Below are positions 9,271-19,194 of a DNA stretch of 42,591 nucleotides, one piece after another; within the stretch, counting starts at the first letter, position 1; each line of letters opens with the position of its first letter. The notes below the pieces were generated by a model, which ran no database searches, was not told where the DNA came from, and saw only the letters and a program-made list of their open reading frames with translations. Source of the DNA: Candidatus Woesearchaeota archaeon (GTDB lineage: Archaea; Nanobdellota; Nanobdellia; Woesearchaeales; UBA9642); NCBI GenBank assembly GCA_013330595.1, contig DUIB01000020.1, positions 1-42,591 on the forward strand, in the 5' to 3' direction. The translations under genes and the position numbers were made by a program.

Positions 9271-10163
9271 CTATGAGTCAATGCTCTCCTCCTAAAAAAT
9301 TTTATAACCTCTTTTGCGAAATCCATATTAGTGGTAAGTTTCAAGAGATCTGACCTTGTTGCCTTAAAATGCTTTTCGATTTCTTTCTCTTCCTTTTCCA
9401 CGAATTCCTTATAAGCTTTTGCATACTGCTTCACATCCACATATAATGTTTCACCTGTATAAGGATCTTCCAACAAGTATTGGCCTGATTCAGCAGGCAA
9501 TTCCCTGTCCCTTGGATCTCTAATCATTATTCCTATAACCTCATATTTTTGTGATGCGATCCTCAGATACTTAAACCACTTTTCATCAAGTCCAAGAAAA
9601 TCGCTGACAATAATCACAACAGACCTGCCTTTAATTACACTAAACAGGAGGTTTAAGGATTTGCCTAGATTAAAATTTCCTCCGTAATTATTTACATTGC
9701 TCAGGTCCTTAACGATCATATAATGCATTTTTTTGCCAACATTCAGAGGCAGCCTAGTTACCAATTTTTCATTAAACAAACTTAATCCAACAGAATCTCC
9801 GCTTCTGAGTATTGCGAATGCTAGGCTGCTTACTATTTCAGCCGCATATTCAGCCTTGAATTTTTTTGTTGATCCAAAAAGCATGCTATTGCTGACATCT
9901 AGCATAAAATATACATTGACTGTTTTTTCCTCTTCAAATTCTTTTATCAGAAGGCTCTTAGATCTTAGTGAGGCTTTCCAGTCTATTAGGCTGGCATCAT
10001 CGCCATACTGGTAGGACCTATATCCAGAAAATTCCATTCCATGTCCTTTGAATGTAGTAGTCCAGTTGCCTTCAATGACATCGCTTAATGCAGATTGCCT
10101 TGCATATACGTCTAATTTCCTTATCTTTGGTAGAAGATCAGCATCTAGTCTTTCTATGGCCAT
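9267..10163 (-). CDS. DUF58 domain protein
   Basis: 'GHGMEFSGYRSYQYGDDASLIDWKASLRSKSLLIKEFEEEKTVNVYFMLDVSNSM'. Confidence 0.92.
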   Translation of the reverse strand: MAIERLDADLLPKIRKLDVYARQSALSDVIEGNWTTTFKGHGMEFSGYRSYQYGDDASLIDWKASLRSKSLLIKEFEEEKTVNVYFMLDVSNSMLFGSTKKFKAEYAAEIVSSLAFAILRSGDSVGLSLFNEKLVTRLPLNVGKKMHYMIVKDLSNVNNYGGNFNLGKSLNLLFSVIKGRSVVIIVSDFLGLDEKWFKYLRIASQKYEVIGIMIRDPRDRELPAESGQYLLEDPYTGETLYVDVKQYAKAYKEFVEKEEKEIEKHFKATRSDLLKLTTNMDFAKEVIKFFRRRALTHR

Positions 10164-10176
10164 TTTCAGAACTCTC

Positions 10177-11187
10177 TCAATCTATATGAACCTTCTTTAA
10201 TAGTTCATCAATAATAGTATCAGTACTTATCTCATCTGCTTGTCCTTCATAATTCAAAATTATCCTATGTCTAAGCACATTATGTGCAACCTCTTTAACA
10301 TCCATCGGAGTCACAAAGCTCTTGCCTTTGACAAGAGCATGCGCCTTGCTTGCAATAAATAACGCAATGCTTGACCTTGGAGAGGTTCCATATTCGATAT
10401 ATTTTCCTGTCTCTAGGTTATATTTTTGAGCATACCTTGTAGCCTCAACAAGTCTTACAATATATTTTTCAACTTTTTTGTCTAAATAAATCTTTTTTAC
10501 ATCTTGTTGCGCCCTAATTATTGTATCAGGAGTCATTGCTTGTGAAAGCTTGAATTCCTCAAATTTTCTTAAAGTGGAATTGGTATGCAATATTTTCAAT
10601 TCATCCTCAACATTTGGATAATCCATTTTTAGCTTAAACATGAATCTGTCAATCTGCGCTTCTGGAAGTTTATAGGTTCCAAGGCTTTCAATAGGATTCT
10701 GTGTTGCCATTACAAAAAAAGGGGACGGAAGAGCAAATGATTCCTTTCCTATTGTTACTTGTCTCTCTTGCATTGCCTCTAATAATGCAGATTGCACTTT
10801 TGGTGGAGCCCTATTTATCTCATCTGCCAATACAAAGTTTGCAAATATTGGCCCTTTGACAGAATAGAAACCTCTACCTTCTTCATATGTTGTTATACCA
10901 ATAATATCAGTTGGAAGCAGGTCTGGAGTAAACTGTATTCTTGAAAACACACCTCCTGTGATCTGGCTTAAAGTTCTTACCGTGAGAGTCTTTGCAATTC
11001 CTGGAACTCCCTCTACAAGAACATGGCCATTGCATAACAATGCTTCAATTAGACTATTAATAATCTCTTGCTGTCCAACAATGGCTTTGCTCATCTCAAA
11101 CTTGATTGCAGAGAATTGTTTCTGATAATGTTTAAGCAAGTCCTCAAATTCCTTGCTTACGGGCCTAGCATAAAAAAGTTTTTGCAT
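10177..11187 (-). CDS. MoxR-family AAA+ ATPase
   Basis: 'GHVLVEGVPGIAKTLTVRTLS', 'LADEINRAPPKVQSALLEAMQERQVTIG'. Confidence 0.95.
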   Translation of the reverse strand: MQKLFYARPVSKEFEDLLKHYQKQFSAIKFEMSKAIVGQQEIINSLIEALLCNGHVLVEGVPGIAKTLTVRTLSQITGGVFSRIQFTPDLLPTDIIGITTYEEGRGFYSVKGPIFANFVLADEINRAPPKVQSALLEAMQERQVTIGKESFALPSPFFVMATQNPIESLGTYKLPEAQIDRFMFKLKMDYPNVEDELKILHTNSTLRKFEEFKLSQAMTPDTIIRAQQDVKKIYLDKKVEKYIVRLVEATRYAQKYNLETGKYIEYGTSPRSSIALFIASKAHALVKGKSFVTPMDVKEVAHNVLRHRIILNYEGQADEISTDTIIDELLKKVHID

Positions 11188-11317
11188 TATACACCTCTTT
11201 TAATCATTATAGAGGCATTCTATTTATATATATTTTGTTTTTAATAAGCATCAATAAATGCATAATCCGTATATTAAAATAGCAAAATTTAAATATACCC
11301 TTATTTGATACTGGTTT

Positions 11318-12322
11318 ATGGAAAAAGAGGTGTCTGAGTCAGAGAGAAGATTACTGTTAAAACAAAGCTATTCAGAAAAAATCCAGAACCTGGCTTCTGC
11401 TGATAATGTAAAGGATCGAGATTTCTATGAATTATTCAGAAGATTCTTTGCAGATTTCTTAAAATTAGATTATGAGTTTGCTTATGAGGAATTAAGCCTT
11501 GAATTAAACAAGATATACATTAAACCTGCTCTTAAGAAAGACATTGATCAGATGATACGCCTTTTGACAGATAAAGAATATCTTGAACAGAACCCATTGA
11601 CTTTGCCAGAAATAAAGATATTGTTAAATAATTTACTGGAGATAGTTAATTCATTGATAATAGACGTGACTGAAAAGAAGGAATCATTTTTAGATAAAAT
11701 TTTCAGGAAAAAAAGCATTCCAGAAGTAAGCAGTCCTTTAAATAAAGATGAACCGGTACCATTAGATATCACGTCATCTGATATTAATCTTGGTCTTCAG
11801 GATAAACCTGCTAAAACAGTTTTGCCTGTCACAGAGGTTATCACAACAAGAATTGTTTCAAAGAGTAAAATACCTCCAGAATTGACGGCTGATAAAGTCA
11901 TTGAGCCTCAAATTCAAAGCAATAAGGCAGATTCAAGTGAGCTAGATAGTTTGCTTGCTCAAATTAATTCTGGCGGTAATGTGTTGTTGGTGGATGAAAA
12001 AAAGAAAGAAGCTATGAGAGCAAAAACCCCTGCATCTAAAAAGCCTGAGCCTGATGTTGCACAAAATAGGGTAGTGAATATTCCTAATACTACAGCAATG
12101 AATATTCCTAATAATCTTATTAAGGAAAGCAGCGGCCCGCAAATCCAGGCAGTGCTTGTACAGGTAGAGCAGAGCTATAATAAAATAAATGAAAAGAATA
12201 TTGACAGTGCGATTGTACACTATAAGAATGCTATTAGTCTATATAATCCATTGGATTATGATCAAAAGACAAGCATTTATCTTGAATTGTATGACCTATA
12301 CCTGAGATTAATACAGTTATAA
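11318..12322 (+). CDS. Hypothetical protein with C-terminal helical (MIT/TPR-like) segment
   Basis: ORF with upstream AT-rich promoter-like region; C-terminus 'SYNKINEKNIDSAIVHYKNAISLYNPLDYDQKTSIYLELYDLYLRLIQL'. Confidence 0.6.
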   Translation: MEKEVSESERRLLLKQSYSEKIQNLASADNVKDRDFYELFRRFFADFLKLDYEFAYEELSLELNKIYIKPALKKDIDQMIRLLTDKEYLEQNPLTLPEIKILLNNLLEIVNSLIIDVTEKKESFLDKIFRKKSIPEVSSPLNKDEPVPLDITSSDINLGLQDKPAKTVLPVTEVITTRIVSKSKIPPELTADKVIEPQIQSNKADSSELDSLLAQINSGGNVLLVDEKKKEAMRAKTPASKKPEPDVAQNRVVNIPNTTAMNIPNNLIKESSGPQIQAVLVQVEQSYNKINEKNIDSAIVHYKNAISLYNPLDYDQKTSIYLELYDLYLRLIQL

Positions 12323-12374
12323 TTTTTTTTTCTGATAAAGCCTCAGCTTGCTTTTCCTATAATTAGTCCTCTTT

Positions 12375-15300
12375 TTAGAAGTCAGAGCTTTTATCCTTCT
12401 TAAATATATAATATAATGATACAAAGAATATAACGCCGAATCCGATAAGAATCAGGTATTCAGTATAATTGGATTTCCAATTAAACCTGCTAATAAAATC
12501 AGTTGAGGGTTTTTCAATATTTCCCTTAGTGCTTACAAGATATTTGCATCCGTTAATGACATCGTCCACTAGCTTTGCTGTTGTATCAAAATTGTTGCTA
12601 TCTAATGCCTTTTTTGCCTCATTCAGCAATTCTGTAAGCTCTTGGCATTCAGGATTGCTGCTTAATAAATCTCTGGCAAAGCTTATCCTTGTCTCTAGCT
12701 CTGAACCTTCTGATGTCATGTCAGCAGAATTTACAAAGATTGTTGCTGTATCCTTATATTTTGGATTTACAACATCTGCAGTGAGTTGTATCTCATAATG
12801 TCCCTCACTTTTGTAATTGTTAATTGTTAATGTTATCTCCTCAGTTTTATTTCTGTATAGTCTTGGGAAGAATGTCCTGTCTAAATATAGCGTTACATTA
12901 CTTGCATTTGTGAAAGCATTTAAAGATACCCCTTCAAGAGTTGAATTCCATGTATTATTTAGGATTACTGGAACCTTAACAGAGCTATTCTTGTATACAG
13001 TAACTAGCCTTGGGGTAATTATTTGAAGCGGTTTAGGCTTTTCAACTTCTTCTGGCAAAGGAATTGTTATTGTTCTGGTGCTTGAACCTCCGCCTCCTGA
13101 TTGCGGAATTACTTCAGGAGTTGTATCATTAGATATTTCACTGATATTGATCATTATTTCTCGAGCATATGCACTCATTGAGCTATTTGCAGAATCTGAT
13201 GCTGTAAAATTCACAAGACAGGCTCCTACATCCACAGTTGTGACCTTAAAGCTTGTTCCGATAAAACTGAATGTTGCATATTCGCATGCTGTTGCATTAA
13301 ATATCATGGTTGACTCATTATCTGCATCAATATTATTCAGGTCAATGTCATCATCAGGATCGTAGAATTTTATTTGTGATGCATAATATGTCATGTATCC
13401 ATCATACGTAGTTGATCCATTTACTGCATTTGCTCCTGTTAAATTATGTAGTGCATTGATAAGCCTAGGGGGCCTATTTACATTTGTTACATTGATATTC
13501 CACATGAATTTGTCTGACCTGTTGAATTGGTCAGTTACTGTGATTGAAACATTATGATTGCCTGAGGAAAAGAAATCAAAGGACTTGCCATAATACGTAT
13601 TTGAACTTACCGATGATCCATCATAGTACCATGAATAATTAAGGAAATTATCATATGTCATGTCATATGTAGCTGTCAGGTTGAAGATATATGTTGAATT
13701 CTCATTTATTGTTATATTGGTTGTGTTTCCTAATGAGCTTCTGTTCATGAATGCATTGACCACACTATTAGAGATTATCGGAGTTCCATATGGCTTGACT
13801 TCAGTAATATTTGGCGGGCTCGTGATATTATATATGTATATGCTTATTGATCTAACTGAGCTTACATTGTTATAGTAATCTCTTACTGTCATATTCACTG
13901 TGTAATTCCCTGCATCACTTGTTGTTAAAGGATTAAAGCTTATTGTGGCCTGATCAACATCTGTTTTTGTTAGTTGGAATAATGCATTATTAGGGCCTGT
14001 TACATTTGCATTGAATGTCAGGTTTTCATATGTATTCAAGTTTAAATCATCATCTGATGCTGATATCATTATTTCATAATTGTTTTGAATAACAAGTCTT
14101 CCTGGAGGAAGGGTTATTGCACTGTCAATAAAAGGGGCATTGTTTGTATTATTAATATTCAATATTAACACTGTGCTGTTCATGCCACCTCTTGTATCAG
14201 TGATATTAACCAATATTCCATATTGTCCTAGGATTGTCTGGTTTGGAGTAAAGACAATCATTCCAGTAGTTGTATTAATATCGAACAATGTGGAATTTGT
14301 CCAAAAGTTGTTTACATAGTCTCCTGAATCAGTATCATTGGCATAATTTGAGATGTTGTAAGTGCAGTTATATGGATAATTGCTTGCATCAAATTCAAAG
14401 CATAACAATTCCAATGACTGATTGAAATATGGATTAGTATTGGGAAGCAATGTTACTAATCCTGGTCTTGTATCATTTAAGTTTCCTGAGTCTCTAAGTA
14501 TCACATCAAAATAATAGCTTTCTGATACATACTTCAGGAAACTTATCTTTCCTGTTGATGAATTAATTGTTATATTAGAACTATTTGTGGAGTAAGTTAA
14601 TGAATCACCTTGATAAGTCTGAAGATCAATATCTGTTGCATTGACATAGTATGTGAAAGGAACGCCTGTATAGGCAATTAGGTTGCTTAAATTTTGGTTA
14701 TTAAGAGAATTTCCATTATTATAGCTCATCTCAAAAATTTCTGGAGCATCATTAACATTAGTGATTGATAAGCTGATGCTTGTTGAAGCATTCTCTTTAG
14801 TATCATATATTGCCAATGTGAAAGAATTATATATCACATGATTATTTGTTAGATTTGATATATTAATCAATGCTGTTGCAGATGATATCCCATTAGGGTT
14901 TGACTTGTTTGTTGCTGTGTACTCAACGCTATATAATGTTGGGTTGCTTGTTGTAAAAGTGATAGTGTCATTATCGATGTCAGTTGCATTTATTGATATT
15001 ACTAATTGACCTCCCTGAATCAGAGAATCATTATTATAGACTACATAAGTGTAATTTGCTTTATGGTTCGTTGGCATCACTTGCAGTATAAATGAGTCAT
15101 TGAAAGATAAGCTTGGAGTTGCATTGTCATAGATGGTTACGGTTATGGTGTGGTTTCCCTTATCATTGTATTGTGATATATCCTGGCCAGAATTATTAAA
15201 CATTATTTTTGCTGCGCTTGAATTGGTGTTTTGGATTAGTATGTTGCTTAAATCAGAGCTTATGTTGAAAGTGAATGGTAAGTCATTCTCTGGATCAGTA

Positions 15301-16058
15301 CCATACACATAATAATTAAGAGCCTGGCCTTCAGTTATCGTCTTATCAGGCAGTACTGGATTGAAATACGGGGCATCATTGGTTGAAGTGACATTAATTG
15401 TAATATTTACGTCTCCATCTGTTGCTCCTCCAGAAGTTTGTACTGATCTATACAATAGAGTATGGATTCCTATCTGATTCTCATTTGTTGGATTGCATGT
15501 TATCTGTCCAGTATTTTCATTAACAGAGCAGCTTGCTGTATTTGGCTCTAGGATATATTTTATGGAATCCAGATCTGCGTCTGTAGAATTCAAATAATAG
15601 GTTGTTGAACTATCTTCGGCAAGATAAGGTATTGTCCCATTTGGTATTTGAGTATAGTTTGCATAATAGATAATCGGTTGTGTTGGAGCAGAGTTGATTA
15701 CGGTTATTGTATCATTCTTTGTTTCAATTTCTGACCCATTGAAATATGAAACAGAGCATATCCAAATGTCAAATTTGGTGGTTAGCGCTTCATCGATATC
15801 CTCTGTCCCATTTGTGGAGCATTCCACATCTGCTGTACAGATTTTTGAGATGGTCTTGTTAGGCAATGAATTTCTATACCACGTTATATTAACTTCTGTT
15901 GTTTCATCTATTGTGAATTTGCATCGAAGATCTTGATCAGTATATATAGTTCCCGTGTTTATTTTAGGATTGCTGGTAAATATTCCTGCTATTGGAAATG
16001 CCAATATTATTACTGCAATAGCCAAAATCGCCAATTTGAGGTATTTTTGGTTGAACAT
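12375..16058 (-). CDS. Large cell-surface protein with cadherin/Ig-like repeats and C-terminal TM
   Basis: 1227 aa; recurring 'NxAPxx...ATDxDxD...Y' repeats; C-terminal TM and KKDK tail. Confidence 0.85.
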   Translation of the reverse strand: MFNQKYLKLAILAIAVIILAFPIAGIFTSNPKINTGTIYTDQDLRCKFTIDETTEVNITWYRNSLPNKTISKICTADVECSTNGTEDIDEALTTKFDIWICSVSYFNGSEIETKNDTITVINSAPTQPIIYYANYTQIPNGTIPYLAEDSSTTYYLNSTDADLDSIKYILEPNTASCSVNENTGQITCNPTNENQIGIHTLLYRSVQTSGGATDGDVNITINVTSTNDAPYFNPVLPDKTITEGQALNYYVYGTDPENDLPFTFNISSDLSNILIQNTNSSAAKIMFNNSGQDISQYNDKGNHTITVTIYDNATPSLSFNDSFILQVMPTNHKANYTYVVYNNDSLIQGGQLVISINATDIDNDTITFTTSNPTLYSVEYTATNKSNPNGISSATALINISNLTNNHVIYNSFTLAIYDTKENASTSISLSITNVNDAPEIFEMSYNNGNSLNNQNLSNLIAYTGVPFTYYVNATDIDLQTYQGDSLTYSTNSSNITINSSTGKISFLKYVSESYYFDVILRDSGNLNDTRPGLVTLLPNTNPYFNQSLELLCFEFDASNYPYNCTYNISNYANDTDSGDYVNNFWTNSTLFDINTTTGMIVFTPNQTILGQYGILVNITDTRGGMNSTVLILNINNTNNAPFIDSAITLPPGRLVIQNNYEIMISASDDDLNLNTYENLTFNANVTGPNNALFQLTKTDVDQATISFNPLTTSDAGNYTVNMTVRDYYNNVSSVRSISIYIYNITSPPNITEVKPYGTPIISNSVVNAFMNRSSLGNTTNITINENSTYIFNLTATYDMTYDNFLNYSWYYDGSSVSSNTYYGKSFDFFSSGNHNVSITVTDQFNRSDKFMWNINVTNVNRPPRLINALHNLTGANAVNGSTTYDGYMTYYASQIKFYDPDDDIDLNNIDADNESTMIFNATACEYATFSFIGTSFKVTTVDVGACLVNFTASDSANSSMSAYAREIMINISEISNDTTPEVIPQSGGGGSSTRTITIPLPEEVEKPKPLQIITPRLVTVYKNSSVKVPVILNNTWNSTLEGVSLNAFTNASNVTLYLDRTFFPRLYRNKTEEITLTINNYKSEGHYEIQLTADVVNPKYKDTATIFVNSADMTSEGSELETRISFARDLLSSNPECQELTELLNEAKKALDSNNFDTTAKLVDDVINGCKYLVSTKGNIEKPSTDFISRFNWKSNYTEYLILIGFGVIFFVSLYYIFKKDKSSDF

Positions 16059-16059
16059 T

Positions 16060-17919
16060 TTAGTAGTATTTCTCCAGGTATTTTATTACGTTGTAAACAT
16101 GTAAAATCTCGTTATAGCATTGCTTCTGATCCTCTTTTTCAAAGGTATTGTATTCCTTAAGCAGGTTTTTATATAAATATTTTGCCTCAGGAAGCTCATG
16201 AAATTGCAATGCTATGTAAATATTTGATAATTCGAGGAATATTTTATCAATGCTCTTTGCATCCGGATTTTCCCTTTCTTTAGGCAATATCAATGCATCT
16301 TTACCATTTAATTTAGCAACAAGGAATAAATGCGCTATGAACTTGTCTATGAATGCTTGCAAATAAGACTTAATGTTTGTTTTTATTGTTGATTGATGGA
16401 AATCAATTAGGATGCTTTCTAGCAATCTGTTGTTCAATTTTCTGATGCTTTTTGGCACTTCTTTATCTGTTCCAACCAGATTTTCAAAAAATATCTTAAT
16501 CACTTGTGGCATTTTAGCAATCGCATCCGAATGTTTATCATCATCATAAAGATCCTGAATATTCAGCATTAAGTTCAATATCATCTGCTTTTGTTCATTA
16601 TTCAAGTATAATGGCATTTCGTTTAGTCTCTTTTTGGCTAAATATGCTGCTATAATCTTTTTTATATGCGGAGTGATTACAATTATTATTATAATAACAG
16701 CTAATGTTGATATTATTGCTGCAATAATCAGGTTCCTGTTTATGCCAACTTGAGCAGGTTGTTCTGTTACTTTACAAGCACCGCATTTTCCACCACAATC
16801 TACTTCAGTTTCATCTCCATCTTTAATTCCATTGAAACAGCTTGGTATAGGGGTACATGACTCGGTTTCATTAGGTTTGGCAATCTTGGTTCCGCAGCTG
16901 TTCCTGTCAATACATGTTCTAAGATGAGTATTATTTATACAAGTGCTCCATTCAGAACACTCCCATTTTTCCTCACAAATTATAGTTTCAGGAACATAAG
17001 TGCAGTTTCTTGTGAAGTTTCTTATATAATCCCTATAGCTGCATGCTTTATAATCTCTGCATGTCAGCATTTGTGTTCCATTGGGCATGCATTCTCCCCA
17101 TGCGCTGCATCTCCAATCAGAAATGCAGCTCAAATCTATACCGCTGCTGCCTCCGCCTCCGCCTCCGCCTGATCCTCCTGAATCGCTTAAAGGACATCCG
17201 AATACAGAGTATCTCACTAAATTACTCACATTTATCAATCCATCTGGATCAGATGCTATAATATTGAAATATGCTAGCCCGCATTCAAGCCCTCTTATTG
17301 TTGTAAGGCTAGAATTGGATATTGTGATACTTATATAACTCTCGTTAAATATAAGTGCTTCATATGTCAGCTCGTCATTATCAGGATCTCCAAAATAGTT
17401 GTTAAGGAACAAGGTGTAAGCATTATTTTTCCTTAATGATTGATCAGGGATATTTCTAATTAGGTATGGGGCATGGTTATCGTCTATCACTTCAATATTT
17501 ATATCTTCATAATAGGCATTATTTTCACATGTGCTGTCATCAAAAGCAAACACTCTTAATGTATGATTCCCAATATTTGATTCATCCAATATGACATTAA
17601 TTATTCCTATGGATGAAACATTGAATAATGATGGATCTGTCAAGAACACCGCAGCATAAGACATTGAGTTATTGTCCGGATCAGTGGCATTTATTTGGCA
17701 TGTAATCCTGTTCCCCCATATCATTGTTAGATTGCATGATCCTTCATATATGTCTATAGGGGGATTATTTAGGCACAGCATTGTTGTTCCTGATGCCAGT
17801 GCTGTCACTTGCTCTTCTGAAGTAAATTTCTGAATGCTATATTGAAGGTAGACTATTGTTACTATGTTAAGGGCTAATAAACCGATTACTGCCATTCCTA
17901 ATACAATATTATCTTTCAT
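16060..17919 (-). CDS. Surface protein: cadherin-like domain, Gly-rich linker, WxCSxW Cys-rich (TSP1-like) repeats, TM, cytosolic helical domain
   Basis: N-terminal TM, 'GGSGGGGGGGSSG', 'WRCSAWGECMPNGTQMLTC', 'WECSEWSTCINNTHLRTC', internal TM, helical C-terminus. Confidence 0.8.
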   Translation of the reverse strand: MKDNIVLGMAVIGLLALNIVTIVYLQYSIQKFTSEEQVTALASGTTMLCLNNPPIDIYEGSCNLTMIWGNRITCQINATDPDNNSMSYAAVFLTDPSLFNVSSIGIINVILDESNIGNHTLRVFAFDDSTCENNAYYEDINIEVIDDNHAPYLIRNIPDQSLRKNNAYTLFLNNYFGDPDNDELTYEALIFNESYISITISNSSLTTIRGLECGLAYFNIIASDPDGLINVSNLVRYSVFGCPLSDSGGSGGGGGGGSSGIDLSCISDWRCSAWGECMPNGTQMLTCRDYKACSYRDYIRNFTRNCTYVPETIICEEKWECSEWSTCINNTHLRTCIDRNSCGTKIAKPNETESCTPIPSCFNGIKDGDETEVDCGGKCGACKVTEQPAQVGINRNLIIAAIISTLAVIIIIIVITPHIKKIIAAYLAKKRLNEMPLYLNNEQKQMILNLMLNIQDLYDDDKHSDAIAKMPQVIKIFFENLVGTDKEVPKSIRKLNNRLLESILIDFHQSTIKTNIKSYLQAFIDKFIAHLFLVAKLNGKDALILPKERENPDAKSIDKIFLELSNIYIALQFHELPEAKYLYKNLLKEYNTFEKEDQKQCYNEILHVYNVIKYLEKYY

Positions 17920-18083
17920 TTCTTTAACCTTGATTTATGCTCATAGACTATTTCAGATAATTTGATCTTGATCCACTCAGACTTATTGACTTTAAGAATC
18001 CCTGATATTTCTTCAATATCCTTAAGAAGCTCTTTAGGCATTCTAATATTCAATTGCTCTGTTCTTGAGGATTTCTTAGCCAT
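17916..18083 (-). CDS. Ribbon-helix-helix (RHH) DNA-binding protein, 55 aa
   Basis: Translated by eye: MAKKSSRTEQLNIRMPKELLKDIEEISGILKVNKSEWIKIKLSEIVYEHKSRLKK; ATGA overlap with next gene. Below the ORF-track size cut-off. Confidence 0.75.
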   Translation of the reverse strand: MAKKSSRTEQLNIRMPKELLKDIEEISGILKVNKSEWIKIKLSEIVYEHKSRLKK

Positions 18084-18104
18084 TTTATAATAGAGTATAG
18101 CGAA

Positions 18105-18122
18105 TGATAGCGACTGCTATCA
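18105..18122. promoter_or_regulatory. Perfect inverted repeat TGATAGC-gact-GCTATCA, candidate RHH operator
   Basis: Lies just upstream of the RHH start codon, downstream of an AT-rich TATA-like tract. Confidence 0.55.
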
Positions 18123-18242
18123 TATCAATATATAATAATAGCTATTAATATACTTATGTATTTATAAAGTTTATCAATGAACCGGCAATTATGTCTTGTC
18201 ATAAATAGAAACAGTTTTAATATGATGAGTATTTCGATCAGT

Positions 18243-18824
18243 ATGGGAGTCATAGGCATAGCAGGGCCAAGTTGCAGCAGGAAATCAACAGTTGCAAGGA
18301 TGTTAGCAGAAGATTTAGATACAAATACTTTTATTCTAGATGAATTTTAGATTCCAGGAAAGAAGATCTATGTTAATTATAAGGATGAGAAAGTAAGATC
18401 TTATGATAACCCAGAATTATATGATGCTAAAAGAATGGCTGATTATATTATTGCATTGAGAGACAAGGGATTTGTAAAAGGAATAAAGATTAATCTTAAA
18501 GAGCATAAAAGTGAAGCATTTGAGATGCATAAAAAGCCATATTTATTGGTTGAAGGATTTTTAATATATGCTTATGAGAGCCTTGGAAGCCTTATTGATT
18601 ATAAGTTTTATATTGACATTCCGGATGAAGAGATCTTGAAAAGACGCAAGGTCAGGCCATTGCCTCCTCATGTTGATGAATCATTCATGAAAATCGGCAT
18701 GGACGAATACAGAAGATATGGATCAATGCAGAAATATCTTTCTGGTGTCATAGTTTTAGATGGGATGAAAGATCCTGAATATCTGACAAATCAAATTCTG
18801 CAGTATTTACAAAAACATTTATAA
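18243..18824 (+). pseudogene. Uridine kinase/adenylate kinase-like P-loop protein with in-frame TAG
   Basis: MGVIGIAGPSCSRKSTVARMLAEDLDTNTFILDEF*IPGKKIYVNYK...; TAG at 18348-18350; Walker A has SRKST. Confidence 0.6.
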
Positions 18825-18849
18825 AAACCTTCTTTATTCATTGTCTTAT

Positions 18850-19003
18850 GCCGAGGTGGCACAACCTGGTACTGCGCTGACATAATTCCTTCGAAGAGAT
18901 TATGACGCAAGATTGCTAAGTACGAATGTGCTTATGATTACCGCGCAATACGCATTGATCCAGTGTCCGAAAGGATTTGTGGGTTCAAATCCCACCCTCG
19001 GCG
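18850..19003 (+). tRNA. tRNA-Ser(GCU) with two BHB introns (18880-18910 and 18919-18957); mature 84 nt
   Basis: Acceptor GCCGAGG/CCTCGGC+G; spliced arm CTGGA-TTGCTAA-TCCAG; long variable arm GTCC-GAAA-GGAT; T-arm GTGGG-TTCAAAT-CCCAC. Confidence 0.92.
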
Positions 19004-19067
19004 TTTAGTGGGCTTGAGCTTTGCTCAACCCACACTTTTTATCAAATTTTTCGTAAAAATTTGGTGG

Positions 19068-19087
19068 AAATCCCACCCTCGGCGTTT
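19068..19087 (+). repeat. Direct repeat of the tRNA-Ser 3' end (AAATCCCACCCTCGGCGTTT)
   Basis: Exact copy of 18987-19006, 81 bp downstream. Confidence 0.9.
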
Positions 19088-19194
19088 TTATTATTCTAAT
19101 TCAGGCCATTTCCTGTTGATTATGCACTCCTGTCTGCGTAAATAATTTTTTTTAAGAAAAGCTTTTTAAATGAACTAATTTTCTGCCCTACCAT

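Noticed and set aside
16924-17338. Pro-rich and Cys-rich plus-strand ORFs opposite the Gly-rich linker
   Set aside because: Antisense products of the GGC/GGA-rich linker and Cys-rich repeats of the real surface protein.
18348-18350. Short BHB introns as the explanation for the in-frame TAG/TGA codons
   Set aside because: Unlike rnhB, these sites show no inserted sequence or frameshift relative to the expected protein, and no BHB core was found around them.
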